Source: Mycoplana azooxidifex (GTDB lineage: Bacteria; Pseudomonadota; Alphaproteobacteria; Rhizobiales; Rhizobiaceae). Taken from it: a stretch of DNA of 64,000 nt. The notes under the pieces are model-generated. The model searched no databases. It was not told the origin of the DNA and worked only from the letters and a program-made list of their open reading frames with translations. Position numbers and translations under genes: made by a program. The stretch lies in contig NZ_JACIEE010000001.1 of NCBI RefSeq assembly GCF_014196765.1, positions 62,001-126,000 of the forward strand. Direction: 5' to 3'. Shown piece by piece: positions 28,840 to 37,450 of the stretch (positions are counted from its first letter, which is position 1; the number at the start of each line of letters is the position of its first letter).

Positions 28840-28870
28840 AAAGGGGCGATGCGCGCGGCATCGCCCCTTT
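28840..28870. terminator. Terminator between the RTX protease and fpr
   Basis: A perfect 13-bp stem AAAGGGGCGATGC / GCATCGCCCCTTT with a GCGCG loop lies 37 bases after the protease stop. It has A-rich sequence on one side and TTT on the other, so it can serve both convergent genes. Confidence 0.85.
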
Positions 28871-28895
28871 CTATGACCATGCGGTCGCGCCGGCC

Positions 28896-29708
28896 TCAGT
28901 CGACGAAGGCACGCTCGATGACGAATTCGCCGGGCTTGCTGTTGGCGCCCTCGGTGAGGCCTGCCTGTTCGAGCAGAACCTTGGTTTCCTTCAACATGGC
29001 TGCCGAGCCGCAGATCATCGCGCGGTCGACCGCCGGGTCGAAGGGGGCGACGCCGAGATCGGCGAACATCTTGCCGTTGCTGATCAGGTCGGTGATGCGG
29101 CCCTGGTAGGGGAAGGCCTCGCGGGTGACAGTCGCATAGTGACGGAGCTTGCCGCCGACAACTTCCGACAGAAGCTCGTCCTTGGCGATTTCCTCGACCA
29201 GGTCGAAGCCGTACTTCAGTTCCGAGATTTCGCGGCAGGTGTGGGTGAGGATCACCTCGTCGAACTTCTCATAGGTCTCCGGGTCGCGGATCAGGCTCGC
29301 GAACGGCGCAATGCCGGTGCCGGTGGAGAACATGTAGAGGCGCTTGCCGGGGGTCAGCGCGTCGAGCACCAGCGTGCCTGTCGGCTTCTTGCGCATCAGC
29401 ACGTGGTCGCCCTGCTTGATCTGCTGCAGGTGCGAAGTCAGCGGGCCGTCCGGAACCTTGATGGAGAAGAACTCCAGTTCCTCGTCCCAGGCCGGGCTCG
29501 CGATCGAGTAGGCGCGGTAGACCGGCTTGCCGTCGACCATCAGCCCGATCATGGCGAATTCGCCCGAGCGGAACCGGAAGCCGTCCGGACGCGTCATGCG
29601 GAAGCGGAAGAGGCGGTCGGTATAGTGCTGTACGCTCGTCACCGTCTCGGCATAGACGCCGGCGGGAACGGTGGCTGCGAGTTCTTCAGTCTTTGCGGGC
29701 GCGTTCAT
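28896..29708 (-). CDS. fpr: Ferredoxin--NADP+ reductase
   Basis: Moves electrons between NADPH and ferredoxin or flavodoxin. The 270 residues contain the FAD motif RAYSIASP (about 65-72), the nucleotide-binding STGTGIAPFASLIRDPETY (about 128-146) and the C-terminal ICGSAAMLKET. It is typical of proteobacterial Fpr. It could reduce the CysI partner encoded just upstream on the same strand, but it has its own intergenic region (29709-29928). Confidence 0.95.
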   Translation of the reverse strand: MNAPAKTEELAATVPAGVYAETVTSVQHYTDRLFRFRMTRPDGFRFRSGEFAMIGLMVDGKPVYRAYSIASPAWDEELEFFSIKVPDGPLTSHLQQIKQGDHVLMRKKPTGTLVLDALTPGKRLYMFSTGTGIAPFASLIRDPETYEKFDEVILTHTCREISELKYGFDLVEEIAKDELLSEVVGGKLRHYATVTREAFPYQGRITDLISNGKMFADLGVAPFDPAVDRAMICGSAAMLKETKVLLEQAGLTEGANSKPGEFVIERAFVD

Positions 29709-29877
29709 GCGTGGTCGGTTCCTGCGGTCTCTACTGAATGTCGCCTAGGCAGATATTATACTGCGGTTGCCGACGGAAGGCATCGCTTTCCAAAGGAAGC
29801 CGCCATGCGAAATTTGCATTCCATCGGTCGCCGTGCGGTTGCACCCCTCATATAATGTGCGACGCAGCAAGAAGAAA

Positions 29878-29910
29878 GGCCCGCCTCGGTTTCGAGCCGG
29901 AAAACGGGCC
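29878..29910 (-). terminator. Probable terminator of the cysG-cysI-DUF934 cluster
   Basis: On the minus strand the 6-bp stem GGCCCG/CGGGCC around a 21-base loop with partial inner pairing is followed by TTTCTTCTT. It lies 18 bases after the DUF934 stop. The long loop makes it weaker than the other terminators in the window. Confidence 0.4.
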
Positions 29911-29928
29911 CTGTCGCGACAATATGCG

Positions 29929-30429
29929 TCAGCCGACGCGGCGCCAGCTGTAGGATTTCGCGTCCACCGATGGGCGCGCGGTCGGCTGGTAGTGGTTGTC
30001 GATCCCCGGCAGGCGGTTTTCCGAAAGCCGCTTCAAGGCCGTTGCGTTCGTCACGGCAAAGCTGTCGATGCCGCAGCGAAGCATCAGCGGGATATGGTCG
30101 ATCAGCACGTCGCCCACTGCCCTCACCTCGCCTTCGTAGCCGAGACGCGAGCGCAGCAGCGAGGCATGGCTGAACGCCCGCCCGTCGCTGAAGGCGGGGA
30201 ACGCGACGGCAACGAGCGCGATGCGATCCAGGTGGCCGGCAAGCCGCCGCACGTCGTCGGCAGGCTTGACGAGGACGCCGAAGCCCCCGTCATCGCCTTC
30301 GGCGACCCGGGCGAGAAAATCATCGATGCCGATGATCGCCTTTTCGTTCGAGCCCGCCTTGGTGTCCTCGTTCTCGACGACCCACGGGTCGTCGTTGACG
30401 AAGCCGGTTTCCTTCCAGATTCTCGTCAT
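29929..30429 (-). CDS. DUF934 domain protein of the sulfite/nitrite reductase cluster
   Basis: Conserved protein of unknown biochemical function that accompanies cysI in many alphaproteobacteria. The 166 residues include VLVKPADDVRRLAGHLDRIALVAVAFPAFSDGR and the family-typical block GRAFSHASLLRSRLGYEGEVRAVGDVL (about 89-115). The frame is open to 30447, but GGGAGGGG is spaced for the ATG at 30429. It starts 14 bp after cysI and is certainly co-transcribed. Confidence 0.88.
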   Translation of the reverse strand: MTRIWKETGFVNDDPWVVENEDTKAGSNEKAIIGIDDFLARVAEGDDGGFGVLVKPADDVRRLAGHLDRIALVAVAFPAFSDGRAFSHASLLRSRLGYEGEVRAVGDVLIDHIPLMLRCGIDSFAVTNATALKRLSENRLPGIDNHYQPTARPSVDAKSYSWRRVG

Positions 30430-30443
30430 GGTGCGCCCCTCCC

Positions 30444-32114
30444 TCAAGCCGCTGCCGCAGCGTTGCCGTAGAGCGCGTGCTTGAACGGCTGCGGGCCGAC
30501 GCGGCGATAGGCTGCGAGGAAATTTTCCGATTGGTCGAGCCGGAGGCCGAGATAGGTATCGACGATCACCTCGATCGCATCCGTGACCTTCTCCGGCTCG
30601 AAGCCGCGGCCGATGATCTCGCCAATCGACGTGTTCTCGTCGCCGGAACCGCCAAGCGTGATCTGGTACAGTTCCTCGCCCTTCTTCTCGACGCCGAGCA
30701 GACCGATATGGCCGACGTGATGATGCCCGCAGGCATTGATGCAGCCGGAGATCTTGATCTTCAGTTCACCGATCTCGGCCTGCCGGTCGGCCGAGGCGAA
30801 GCGGTTGGAGATTTCCTGCGCCACGGGAATGGAGCGGGCATTGGCAAGCGCGCAATAATCCAGCCCCGGACAGGCGATGATGTCGGTGATCAGGCCGGCA
30901 TTGGCCGTCGCCAGCCCGGTCGCGACCAGCGCCCGGTAGATCGGCTCCAGATCAGCCAGCGCCACATGCGGCAGGATCAGGTTCTGCTCGTGGCTGACGC
31001 GGATCTCGTCGAAGGCGTATTCCTCGGCGATATCGGCAACGGCCTCCATCTGCTCGTCGGTCGCGTCGCCCGGAATGCCGCCGATAGGCTTCAGCGAGAT
31101 CGTCACCATGCCGTAGTCGGGGTGCTTGTGCGGCTGGACGTTCTGATGCACCCAGCGGGCGAAATCGGAATCCGCCTTCTTCCACTGCGCCAGGTTCGCC
31201 CAGCCCTCGGCGCGCGGTTCCAGCGCCGGCGGCGCGAAATAGGAGGTGATCGCCTGGATGTCGGCGTCGGGCAGCTTCAGCTCGGTGTTCTTCAGTTCGG
31301 CAAACTCGACCTCGACCTGGCGCGCCAGCTCTTCAGCGCCGGTCTCGTGCACGAGGATCTTGATGCGGGCCTTGTACTTGTTGTCGCGGCGGCCATGCAG
31401 GTTGTACACGCGCACGATCGCGGTCGTATAGGAGAGCAGGTCCTCCTCCGGGAGGAAGTCGCGGATCTTCTTGGCGATCATCGGTGTCCGCCCCTGCCCG
31501 CCGCCGACATAGACGGCAAAGCCGGTCTCTCCCTTGTCGTTCTTCTTCAGGTGCAGGCCGATGTCGTGCACCTGGATTGCTGCACGGTCGCGCTCGGCAC
31601 CGGTAACGGCGATCTTGAACTTGCGCGGCAGGTAGGAGAATTCCGGATGCACCGACGACCACTGGCGCAGGATTTCCGCATAGGGCCGCGGGTCGGCGAC
31701 CTCGTCGGCGGCGGCACCGGCGAAATGGTCGGCAGTGACGTTGCGGATGCAGTTGCCCGATGTCTGGATCGCATGCATCTCGACGGAGGCGAGATCGGCC
31801 AGAGCATCGGGAATCTCCGACAGTGCCGGCCAGTTGAACTGGATGTTCTGGCGCGTGGTGAAATGGCCATAGCCGCGGTCGTACTTGCGCGCGATATGGG
31901 CGAGCATGCGCAACTGCCGGCTGTTCAAAGTGCCGTACGGAATAGCGACGCGCAGCATGTAGGCGTGCAGCTGCAGGTAGACGCCGTTCATCAGCCGCAG
32001 CGGCTTGAACGCGTCCTCCGCCAGCTCGCCGGACAGGCGGCGGGCGACCTGGTCGCGGAACTGGGCGACGCGGTCATTGACGAAGGCGTGGTCGAATTCA
32101 TCGTAGCGATACAT
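30444..32114 (-). CDS. cysI: Ferredoxin-type sulfite/nitrite reductase
   Basis: Six-electron siroheme enzyme of sulfur (or nitrite) assimilation. The 556 residues carry two nitrite/sulfite reductase half-domains. The 4Fe-4S/siroheme cysteines are Cys415 and Cys421 (CPGLDYC) and Cys458 and Cys462 (CINAC). The TSGNCIRNVTADHF motif is near residue 118. There is no flavoprotein CysJ gene, which fits a ferredoxin-dependent enzyme. Genome annotators call such proteins CysI or NirA; the sulfur role is inferred from cysG and DUF934. Confidence 0.93.
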   Translation of the reverse strand: MYRYDEFDHAFVNDRVAQFRDQVARRLSGELAEDAFKPLRLMNGVYLQLHAYMLRVAIPYGTLNSRQLRMLAHIARKYDRGYGHFTTRQNIQFNWPALSEIPDALADLASVEMHAIQTSGNCIRNVTADHFAGAAADEVADPRPYAEILRQWSSVHPEFSYLPRKFKIAVTGAERDRAAIQVHDIGLHLKKNDKGETGFAVYVGGGQGRTPMIAKKIRDFLPEEDLLSYTTAIVRVYNLHGRRDNKYKARIKILVHETGAEELARQVEVEFAELKNTELKLPDADIQAITSYFAPPALEPRAEGWANLAQWKKADSDFARWVHQNVQPHKHPDYGMVTISLKPIGGIPGDATDEQMEAVADIAEEYAFDEIRVSHEQNLILPHVALADLEPIYRALVATGLATANAGLITDIIACPGLDYCALANARSIPVAQEISNRFASADRQAEIGELKIKISGCINACGHHHVGHIGLLGVEKKGEELYQITLGGSGDENTSIGEIIGRGFEPEKVTDAIEVIVDTYLGLRLDQSENFLAAYRRVGPQPFKHALYGNAAAAA

Positions 32115-32124
32115 GTCTGGTCCT

Positions 32125-32442
32125 TCAGGCCACGACCGAGCGGGTCGCGTTCAGGCCGGCGTATCCGGCTGCATAGGGAATCGTCGGGCCGCCGGCCCGG
32201 ATGCGCTCGCGCATGCGAAGCGGACGCAGCACGCCGTCGACTTCTTCGACGTCCACGACGTTGACGTCAACCACCTTGTTGTCGGCAAACGCCTGCTTGC
32301 CGGTCGCCTCGAGCGCTTCGACGGCTTCCTTGTGGCGCGCCACGAAGGCTTCCTGCAATGACGTGTTCCAGGTGCCTGCGGCATCGAGCCAGACGGATAT
32401 GCCGTCCGACAGCCGGTTCGCGGTGAGGACCTTGTCTGTCAT
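32125..32442 (-). CDS. DUF2849 protein between cysG and cysI
   Basis: The 105-residue protein matches the small DUF2849 family, which is found almost only beside cysI-type genes. The start MTDKVLTANRLSDGISVWLD is family-typical. The end, RMRERIRAGGPTIPYAAGY, is conserved. It begins one base after the cysG stop and ends 10 bases before cysI, so it is co-expressed with both. Its function is unknown; a role in siroheme delivery or reductase assembly is only inferred. Confidence 0.87.
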   Translation of the reverse strand: MTDKVLTANRLSDGISVWLDAAGTWNTSLQEAFVARHKEAVEALEATGKQAFADNKVVDVNVVDVEEVDGVLRPLRMRERIRAGGPTIPYAAGYAGLNATRSVVA

Positions 32443-32443
32443 G

Positions 32444-33883
32444 TCATGCTCCCAGAGATGCGGCTTCCGCGGTCGCGCGGCTGCGGACGAGCGGAACGGA
32501 ATGTTCGAAATTGGCGCCTGCGACCGCGTCGCCGATGATGACCATCACGGGGCCGGTCAGTTCGTCGCGATGCTGCAGGTCCGGCAGGTCCTTCAGCGTT
32601 CCGTGCAGGAGCCGCCTGTCGGCGCGGCTGGCATTCTCGATGACGGCGACGGTCGTCTCGGCCGGCAGGCCGGCCTGCATCAGCCGCCCTGCCACGGAAG
32701 CGGCAACCGTGCGACCCATATAGACCGCGATCGTCGCCCCCGAAACGGCAAGCCGCGCCCAATCGGGAAGAACGGCGCCGGTGAGGTCGTGCCCGGTGGT
32801 GAAGACCAGCGAGGAAGCGACCCCGCGCAAGGTCAGCGGCAGCTCGAAGTCCGCCGCAGCGGCAAAGGCGGACGTGATGCCGGGCACGATCTCGTAGGTG
32901 ATCCCCGCCGCGCGCAGCGCCGACATCTCCTCGGCGGCCCGGCCGTAGACCAGCGGATCGCCCGATTTCAACCGCACGACGCGCTTGCCGGCGCGGCCGA
33001 GCTCGACCAGGAGGTCGTTGATCTCCTCCTGCGACTTGGAATGACAGCCCTTGCGCTTGCCTACGGATATCCGCTCGGCATCGCGGCGCCCCATGTCGAC
33101 GATCGCCTGCGGCACCAGCGCATCGAACACGATCGCATCGGCCTCCATCATCACCCGCTGCGCCCGCAGCGTCAGAAGGTCCTCCGCGCCCGGGCCGGCG
33201 CCGACGAGCCAGACATGGCCCTCCACCTTGCGGGCACGGGAAAGAAGTTCCGTGGCCCTGCGTCGCGCCAGTTCCTCGTCGCCGGCGCCGATGGCGTCCG
33301 CCACCTGGCCCTGGAAGACCCGGCGCCAGAAGACGCGGCGTGTCACCCCGCGCGGCACCATGGCCTCGACGACCTCGCGATAGGAGGCGGCCAGCGCGGC
33401 GAGCCTGCCGAGCGAAGGCGATAGGAGTTGGTCGATCTGGCCGCGAATCATCTGGGCCAGAACCGGCCCCGCCCCTTCGGTCCCGATTGCGACGGCAACC
33501 GGCGCGCGGTTGACGAGCGCGGGCGTGAAGAAGTCGCACTGGTCGGGCTGATCCACGGCATTGACGGGAATTTGCAGTTCGCGCGCCAGCGCCGCGATCT
33601 CGCGGTCGGCGGCGGCGTCGCCGGTTGCGGCAAAGACGAGAACCGCTCCGGCCAGCACGTCCACTGAAACCGTCGCAGCGACCACCTCGATCTCTTCGGC
33701 CTTGAGATAGCGGGTAAAATCGGCGGCCGGCTCGCGAGCCACGACGACGATATCGGCATCGGTGTTGCGCAGCAGCCGGACCTTGGCGTAGGCCTCGTCG
33801 CCGCCACCCACGACCACCACCCTCTTTCCGCTGACGCGGAAAAAGGCGGGAAATACCGAAAGCTTGTTGCTGGCCTGCTGCAT
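32444..33883 (-). CDS. cysG: Siroheme synthase (multifunctional CysG)
   Basis: Makes siroheme from uroporphyrinogen III. The N-terminal dehydrogenase/chelatase part shows the NAD loop VVVVGGGDEAYAKVRLL (about 20-36). The C-terminal methyltransferase part starts at VWLVGAGPGAEDLLTLRA (about 220) and includes VVRLKSGDPLVYGRAAEE. The frame is open upstream to 34039, but the product aligned to the family begins MQQASNKLSVFPAFFRV at 33883, giving 479 residues. Its product is the CysI prosthetic group. Confidence 0.94.
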   Translation of the reverse strand: MQQASNKLSVFPAFFRVSGKRVVVVGGGDEAYAKVRLLRNTDADIVVVAREPAADFTRYLKAEEIEVVAATVSVDVLAGAVLVFAATGDAAADREIAALARELQIPVNAVDQPDQCDFFTPALVNRAPVAVAIGTEGAGPVLAQMIRGQIDQLLSPSLGRLAALAASYREVVEAMVPRGVTRRVFWRRVFQGQVADAIGAGDEELARRRATELLSRARKVEGHVWLVGAGPGAEDLLTLRAQRVMMEADAIVFDALVPQAIVDMGRRDAERISVGKRKGCHSKSQEEINDLLVELGRAGKRVVRLKSGDPLVYGRAAEEMSALRAAGITYEIVPGITSAFAAAADFELPLTLRGVASSLVFTTGHDLTGAVLPDWARLAVSGATIAVYMGRTVAASVAGRLMQAGLPAETTVAVIENASRADRRLLHGTLKDLPDLQHRDELTGPVMVIIGDAVAGANFEHSVPLVRSRATAEAASLGA

Positions 33884-34092
33884 CTCATGGTCCGGTTCGA
33901 TTGAGCCGCAATATCGCCAATACGGGACAAAATTTAAAGGAACAGAAATTCGCAGCCCATTGGGGCGGCGTATTCTTTTGCTCGCCTCTAGGGCATTTCG
34001 AGCAAATATCTCCGATGGGCTCTTGCCCCTTGCGTCCATGCGCGCCGCCCCGCTAAAGGTTGGCGCGGATCATCACCAGCGAGGAACGCGCC

Positions 34093-34680
34093 ATGGATCA
34101 AGCTGCCCTGGCAGGACGCCTGCTCGACGTCATCGAGAAGGATATTCTCCCCTTGACGAAAAAGGGCGTCGCCGCCGGAAACAAGATCTTCGGCGCGGCG
34201 ATCCTGCGCAAATCCGATCTCTCGCTCGTGATCGCCGAAACGAACAACGAGACGGAAAACCCGCTCTGGCACGGCGAGGTTCATACGCTGAAGCGCTTCT
34301 ACGAGCAGGCGCAAAAGCGCGATCCGAAGGACCTGGTCTTCCTGTCCACCCACGAGCCCTGCTCCATGTGCCTCTCGGCGATCACCTGGGCAGGTTTCGA
34401 CAATTTCTACTACTTCTTCACCCATGAGGATTCCCGCGACGCCTTCGCGATCCCGCATGATCTGAAGATCCTGAAGGAAGTCTTCCGGCTGGAACCGGGC
34501 GGCTATGCCAAGACCAACGCGTTCTGGCGGTCGGCTGCGATCGGAGACCTGATCGCTACGGCTGAGGAACCCGCGAAGACCGAACTGAAGGCGCAGGACG
34601 CACGTATCCGCCGCGCCTACGACGCGCTGTCGCAGACCTACCAGTCCGGCAAGGACGAAAACACGATCCCGCTCAACTGA
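34093..34680 (+). CDS. Zinc-dependent nucleoside/deoxycytidylate deaminase-like protein
   Basis: Member of the CMP/dCMP deaminase fold. In the 195-residue product the zinc site is HGE at residues 60-62 and PCSMC with Cys90 and Cys93. GAGGA precedes the ATG at 34093, which fixes that start although the frame opens at 34060. The substrate cannot be told. mazG, another nucleotide-pool enzyme, follows 21 bp later on the same strand, so a nucleotide-sanitising pair is plausible. Confidence 0.85.
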   Translation: MDQAALAGRLLDVIEKDILPLTKKGVAAGNKIFGAAILRKSDLSLVIAETNNETENPLWHGEVHTLKRFYEQAQKRDPKDLVFLSTHEPCSMCLSAITWAGFDNFYYFFTHEDSRDAFAIPHDLKILKEVFRLEPGGYAKTNAFWRSAAIGDLIATAEEPAKTELKAQDARIRRAYDALSQTYQSGKDENTIPLN

Positions 34681-34701
34681 GCGACAGACGGAGTGGAGCG
34701 C

Positions 34702-35535
34702 ATGCAGCCGTCCCGCGACATCAAGGGCCTACTCGACATCATGGCCGCGTTGCGCCAGCCCGAGACCGGCTGCCCCTGGGACGTGGTTCAGACCTTCGAG
34801 ACCATCAAGCCCTACACGATCGAGGAAGCCTACGAGGTCGCCGACGCGATCGAGCGCGCCGACATGCACGACCTCTGCGACGAACTCGGGGACCTGCTGC
34901 TGCAGGTCGTCTTCCACGCCCGCATGGCCGAGGAAGCAGGCACGTTCGCCTTCGGCGACGTGGTCGAGGCGATCACAAAGAAGATGATCCGCCGCCACCC
35001 GCATGTCTTCGACCGGTCCGATGCCGACACCCCCGAACGGGTCAAGGCACAGTGGGACGCAATCAAGACGGCCGAAAAGCGCGAGCGCAGCGAACGGCGC
35101 GCCGTCCGCGGACTGCCGCCTGAGACCGACGAGGGCTACCTCGGCTCGGTCCAGCGCACGTTCCCTGCCTTGGTCGAAGCCCTGAAGCTGCAGGAGCGCG
35201 CCGCCAAGGTCGGCTTCGACTGGTCGGAGCCGGAGCCCATCCTCGACAAGATCGAGGAGGAGATCGGCGAGCTGCGCGAGGCGCTGCGTCAGGGCGATCG
35301 CGCGAAGGTGGCCGATGAACTGGGCGATCTGATCTTTGCGGTCGTCAACATCGGCCGGCACACCGATACGGATGCGGAAATGGCGCTCCGCGGTACCAAC
35401 GCGAAATTCCGCCGCCGTTTTGCCCACATAGAAACAGAGCTTCAGGCTTCAGGTGAGACGCTGGAGGAAGCGACGCTGGAGCGCATGGAAGACCTCTGGC
35501 AGGCCGCCAAGGCGATCGAACGGCAGCTCGGCTGA
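34702..35535 (+). CDS. mazG: Nucleoside triphosphate pyrophosphohydrolase MazG
   Basis: Hydrolyses non-canonical and excess NTPs to NMP and pyrophosphate. The 277 residues contain two MazG folds. The first has CPWDVVQTFETIKPYTIEEAYEVADAI and ELGDLLLQVVFHARMA (about 24-76). The second has EEEIGELREAL and ELGDLIFAVVNIGR near residue 210, with the metal-binding ExxE-ExxD residues. A GTG at 34693 is in frame; the ATG at 34702 was chosen. Confidence 0.94.
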   Translation: MQPSRDIKGLLDIMAALRQPETGCPWDVVQTFETIKPYTIEEAYEVADAIERADMHDLCDELGDLLLQVVFHARMAEEAGTFAFGDVVEAITKKMIRRHPHVFDRSDADTPERVKAQWDAIKTAEKRERSERRAVRGLPPETDEGYLGSVQRTFPALVEALKLQERAAKVGFDWSEPEPILDKIEEEIGELREALRQGDRAKVADELGDLIFAVVNIGRHTDTDAEMALRGTNAKFRRRFAHIETELQASGETLEEATLERMEDLWQAAKAIERQLG

Positions 35536-35567
35536 GGCGCGGCGCCCCTGGTCGCACAATCTGTACG

Positions 35568-36950
35568 CTACCGTTCCCAATCCTCAAGCGGGCGTTTCGC
35601 ACCCTGCCCGAGCCGCCGGTCCAGTTCCGAGGCTTCGGTCTCGGTCAGCCGCGCGGAAATGCGCACGCTGCCGTCTTCCTGGTCTTCGCGCTCATCGACG
35701 ATCGAATGATCGTAGAGCCAGGGCAAAAGCTGAAGCTGGTCGACCGGAAGCACGACATCGCGGTCGACGAGAATGCCGGACAGCCGCCGGTTGATGTCGT
35801 TCATCAGCGCATCGACACCCTCGCCGGTCAGTGCCGAGACGGCGATCGTGTTCGGCGTGGCGGCGGCCTTCTGCACCAGCGCCTCGCGCGCCTCTGCCGG
35901 CAAGTCGTCGATCTTATTCCAGACCTCCAGGATCCGCTCCGCCCCATCCTTCTCGTCGATGCCGAGATCGGTCAGGATACGCAGGACGTCGGAGGCCTGG
36001 GCGCCGTTGTCCGGATCGGACATGTCGCGCACGTGCAGGATCAGATCGGCTTCAAGCACCTCCTCCAGCGTCGCCCGGAAGGCGGCGACGAGGTGGGTCG
36101 GCAGGTCGGAGATGAAGCCCACGGTATCGGACAGGATCACGGTGCGGCCCTGCGGCAGCTTCATCCGCCGCAGCGTCGGGTCGAGCGTGGCAAACAGCAT
36201 GTCCTCGGCAAGGACGCCAGCCCCGGTGATCCGGTTGAACAGCGTCGACTTGCCGGCGTTGGTGTAGCCGACCAGCGCCACGATCGGATGCGGCACCTTC
36301 TTGCGCTTGGCGCGATGCAGCTGGCGGGTGCGCCGAACCTGCTCGAGCTCGCGCTCAAGCCGCACGATCCGTTCCTGCAGCAGCCGCCGGTCGGCCTCGA
36401 TCTGGGTTTCGCCCGGGCCGCCCATGAAGCCGGCACCACCGCGCTGGCGTTCCAGGTGGGTCCAGCTGCGGACCAGGCGGCCCTTCTGGTAGTTGAGATG
36501 GGCGAGCTCGACCTGGAGCGTACCCTCCTTGGTGGAAGCCCGGCGGCCGAAGATCTCCAGGATCAGGCCGGTCCGGTCGATGACCTTCGCGTTCCATGCC
36601 TTCTCGAGATTGCGCTGCTGCACCGGCGTCAGCGGATGATCGACGATCACCAGTCCCGCCTCGTTGGCATCGAGCGCCGTCTTGATTTCCTCGATCTTGC
36701 CGGTGCCGAGCAACGTGCCGGGCTTGGGTTGGCTGACCGGCACGACCGCCGAGAAGACGACGTCGAGATCGATGGCGCGGGCAAGCCCGATCGCCTCGGC
36801 CAGGCGCGCCTCGTCCGAGCGCACGGAGGCGCCGTTCGTGTCGGCCCTGCCCTTCTTGAGCACCGGCGCAATGACGACGGCACGCGAATCGTCGCGGCGC
36901 TTTTCGGGCTCCGGAACGATCGAATCCTGGGATGTATCGCGTTTGCTAAT
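35568..36950 (-). CDS. hflX: Ribosome-associated GTPase HflX (probable rare start codon)
   Basis: Ribosome-splitting GTPase. Features are GTGKIEE, LTPVQQRNLEKAWNAKVIDRTGLILEIF, the family signature GGPGETQIEADRR, and the G domain with GYTNAGKSTLFNR, DTVGFI and NKID. The only standard start in frame is GTG at 36863, but this would cut the first beta strand. The frame continues upstream through EKRRDDSRAVVIAPV, which aligns with E. coli QAVLVHIY. No ATG, GTG or TTG occurs before a TGA; only ATT at 36950 or CTG at 36953, behind AAGGTGAAGG. If GTG is used, the product is 431 residues. The hfq stop lies about 11-14 bp upstream. Confidence 0.88.
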   Translation of the reverse strand: MSKRDTSQDSIVPEPEKRRDDSRAVVIAPVLKKGRADTNGASVRSDEARLAEAIGLARAIDLDVVFSAVVPVSQPKPGTLLGTGKIEEIKTALDANEAGLVIVDHPLTPVQQRNLEKAWNAKVIDRTGLILEIFGRRASTKEGTLQVELAHLNYQKGRLVRSWTHLERQRGGAGFMGGPGETQIEADRRLLQERIVRLERELEQVRRTRQLHRAKRKKVPHPIVALVGYTNAGKSTLFNRITGAGVLAEDMLFATLDPTLRRMKLPQGRTVILSDTVGFISDLPTHLVAAFRATLEEVLEADLILHVRDMSDPDNGAQASDVLRILTDLGIDEKDGAERILEVWNKIDDLPAEAREALVQKAAATPNTIAVSALTGEGVDALMNDINRRLSGILVDRDVVLPVDQLQLLPWLYDHSIVDEREDQEDGSVRISARLTETEASELDRRLGQGAKRPLEDWER

Positions 36951-36964
36951 CAGCCTTCACCTTG

Positions 36965-37207
36965 TCAGGAGGCGCTCTCTTCGCTCTCGAACATCTGCAG
37001 CGGCTGGCCGGGCATGATGGTGGAGATGGCGTGCTTGTAGACGAGCTGCGAGTGGCCGTCGCGCCGCAGGAGCACGCAGAAATTATCAAAGGACGTCACG
37101 ACGCCCGTCAGCTTCACGCCGTTGATCAAGAAGATTGTGAGGGAAATCTTTTGCTTGCGAACGGTATTGAGAAAAAGGTCTTGCAGATTCTGAGAACGTT
37201 CCGCCAT
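36965..37207 (-). CDS. hfq: RNA chaperone Hfq
   Basis: Sm-like hexameric protein that pairs small RNAs with messengers. The 80-residue product has [15 protein letters not shown] (about 6-20), the Sm1 region [17 protein letters not shown] and the Sm2 motif YKHAISTI. The frame is open upstream to 37297, but Hfq proteins of rhizobia start at MAERSQN, so 37207 is used. It heads the hfq-hflX pair. Confidence 0.97.
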   Translation of the reverse strand: MAERSQNLQDLFLNTVRKQKISLTIFLINGVKLTGVVTSFDNFCVLLRRDGHSQLVYKHAISTIMPGQPLQMFESEESAS

Positions 37208-37450
37208 CGCGCCGCTTCTTTCTTGATTGCCGGTCCTGCCGACCGGTTGACTAAAACATTGATGCCCCGAAGACAGGCGACGCACATTTTCGCCCATCCA
37301 TCGGTTTAGGTATCAAATCGCAGACTTCTCCGCAACGTCGAAAAGATCATCATACCACTTCCGTGCAGGACTGCCGGCAGCGGGCAAATGACGGGCCCAG
37401 ACACCGTCGATAGGCGCCCCGGTCGGCGCTTCTCCTGGCTCGCCCCGCGC

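Noticed and set aside
26769-28880. 703-codon open frame on the minus strand opposite the RTX protease
   Set aside because: It results from the repetitive glycine codons of the RTX gene read backwards. The plus-strand frame has an intact zinc motif and calcium repeats.
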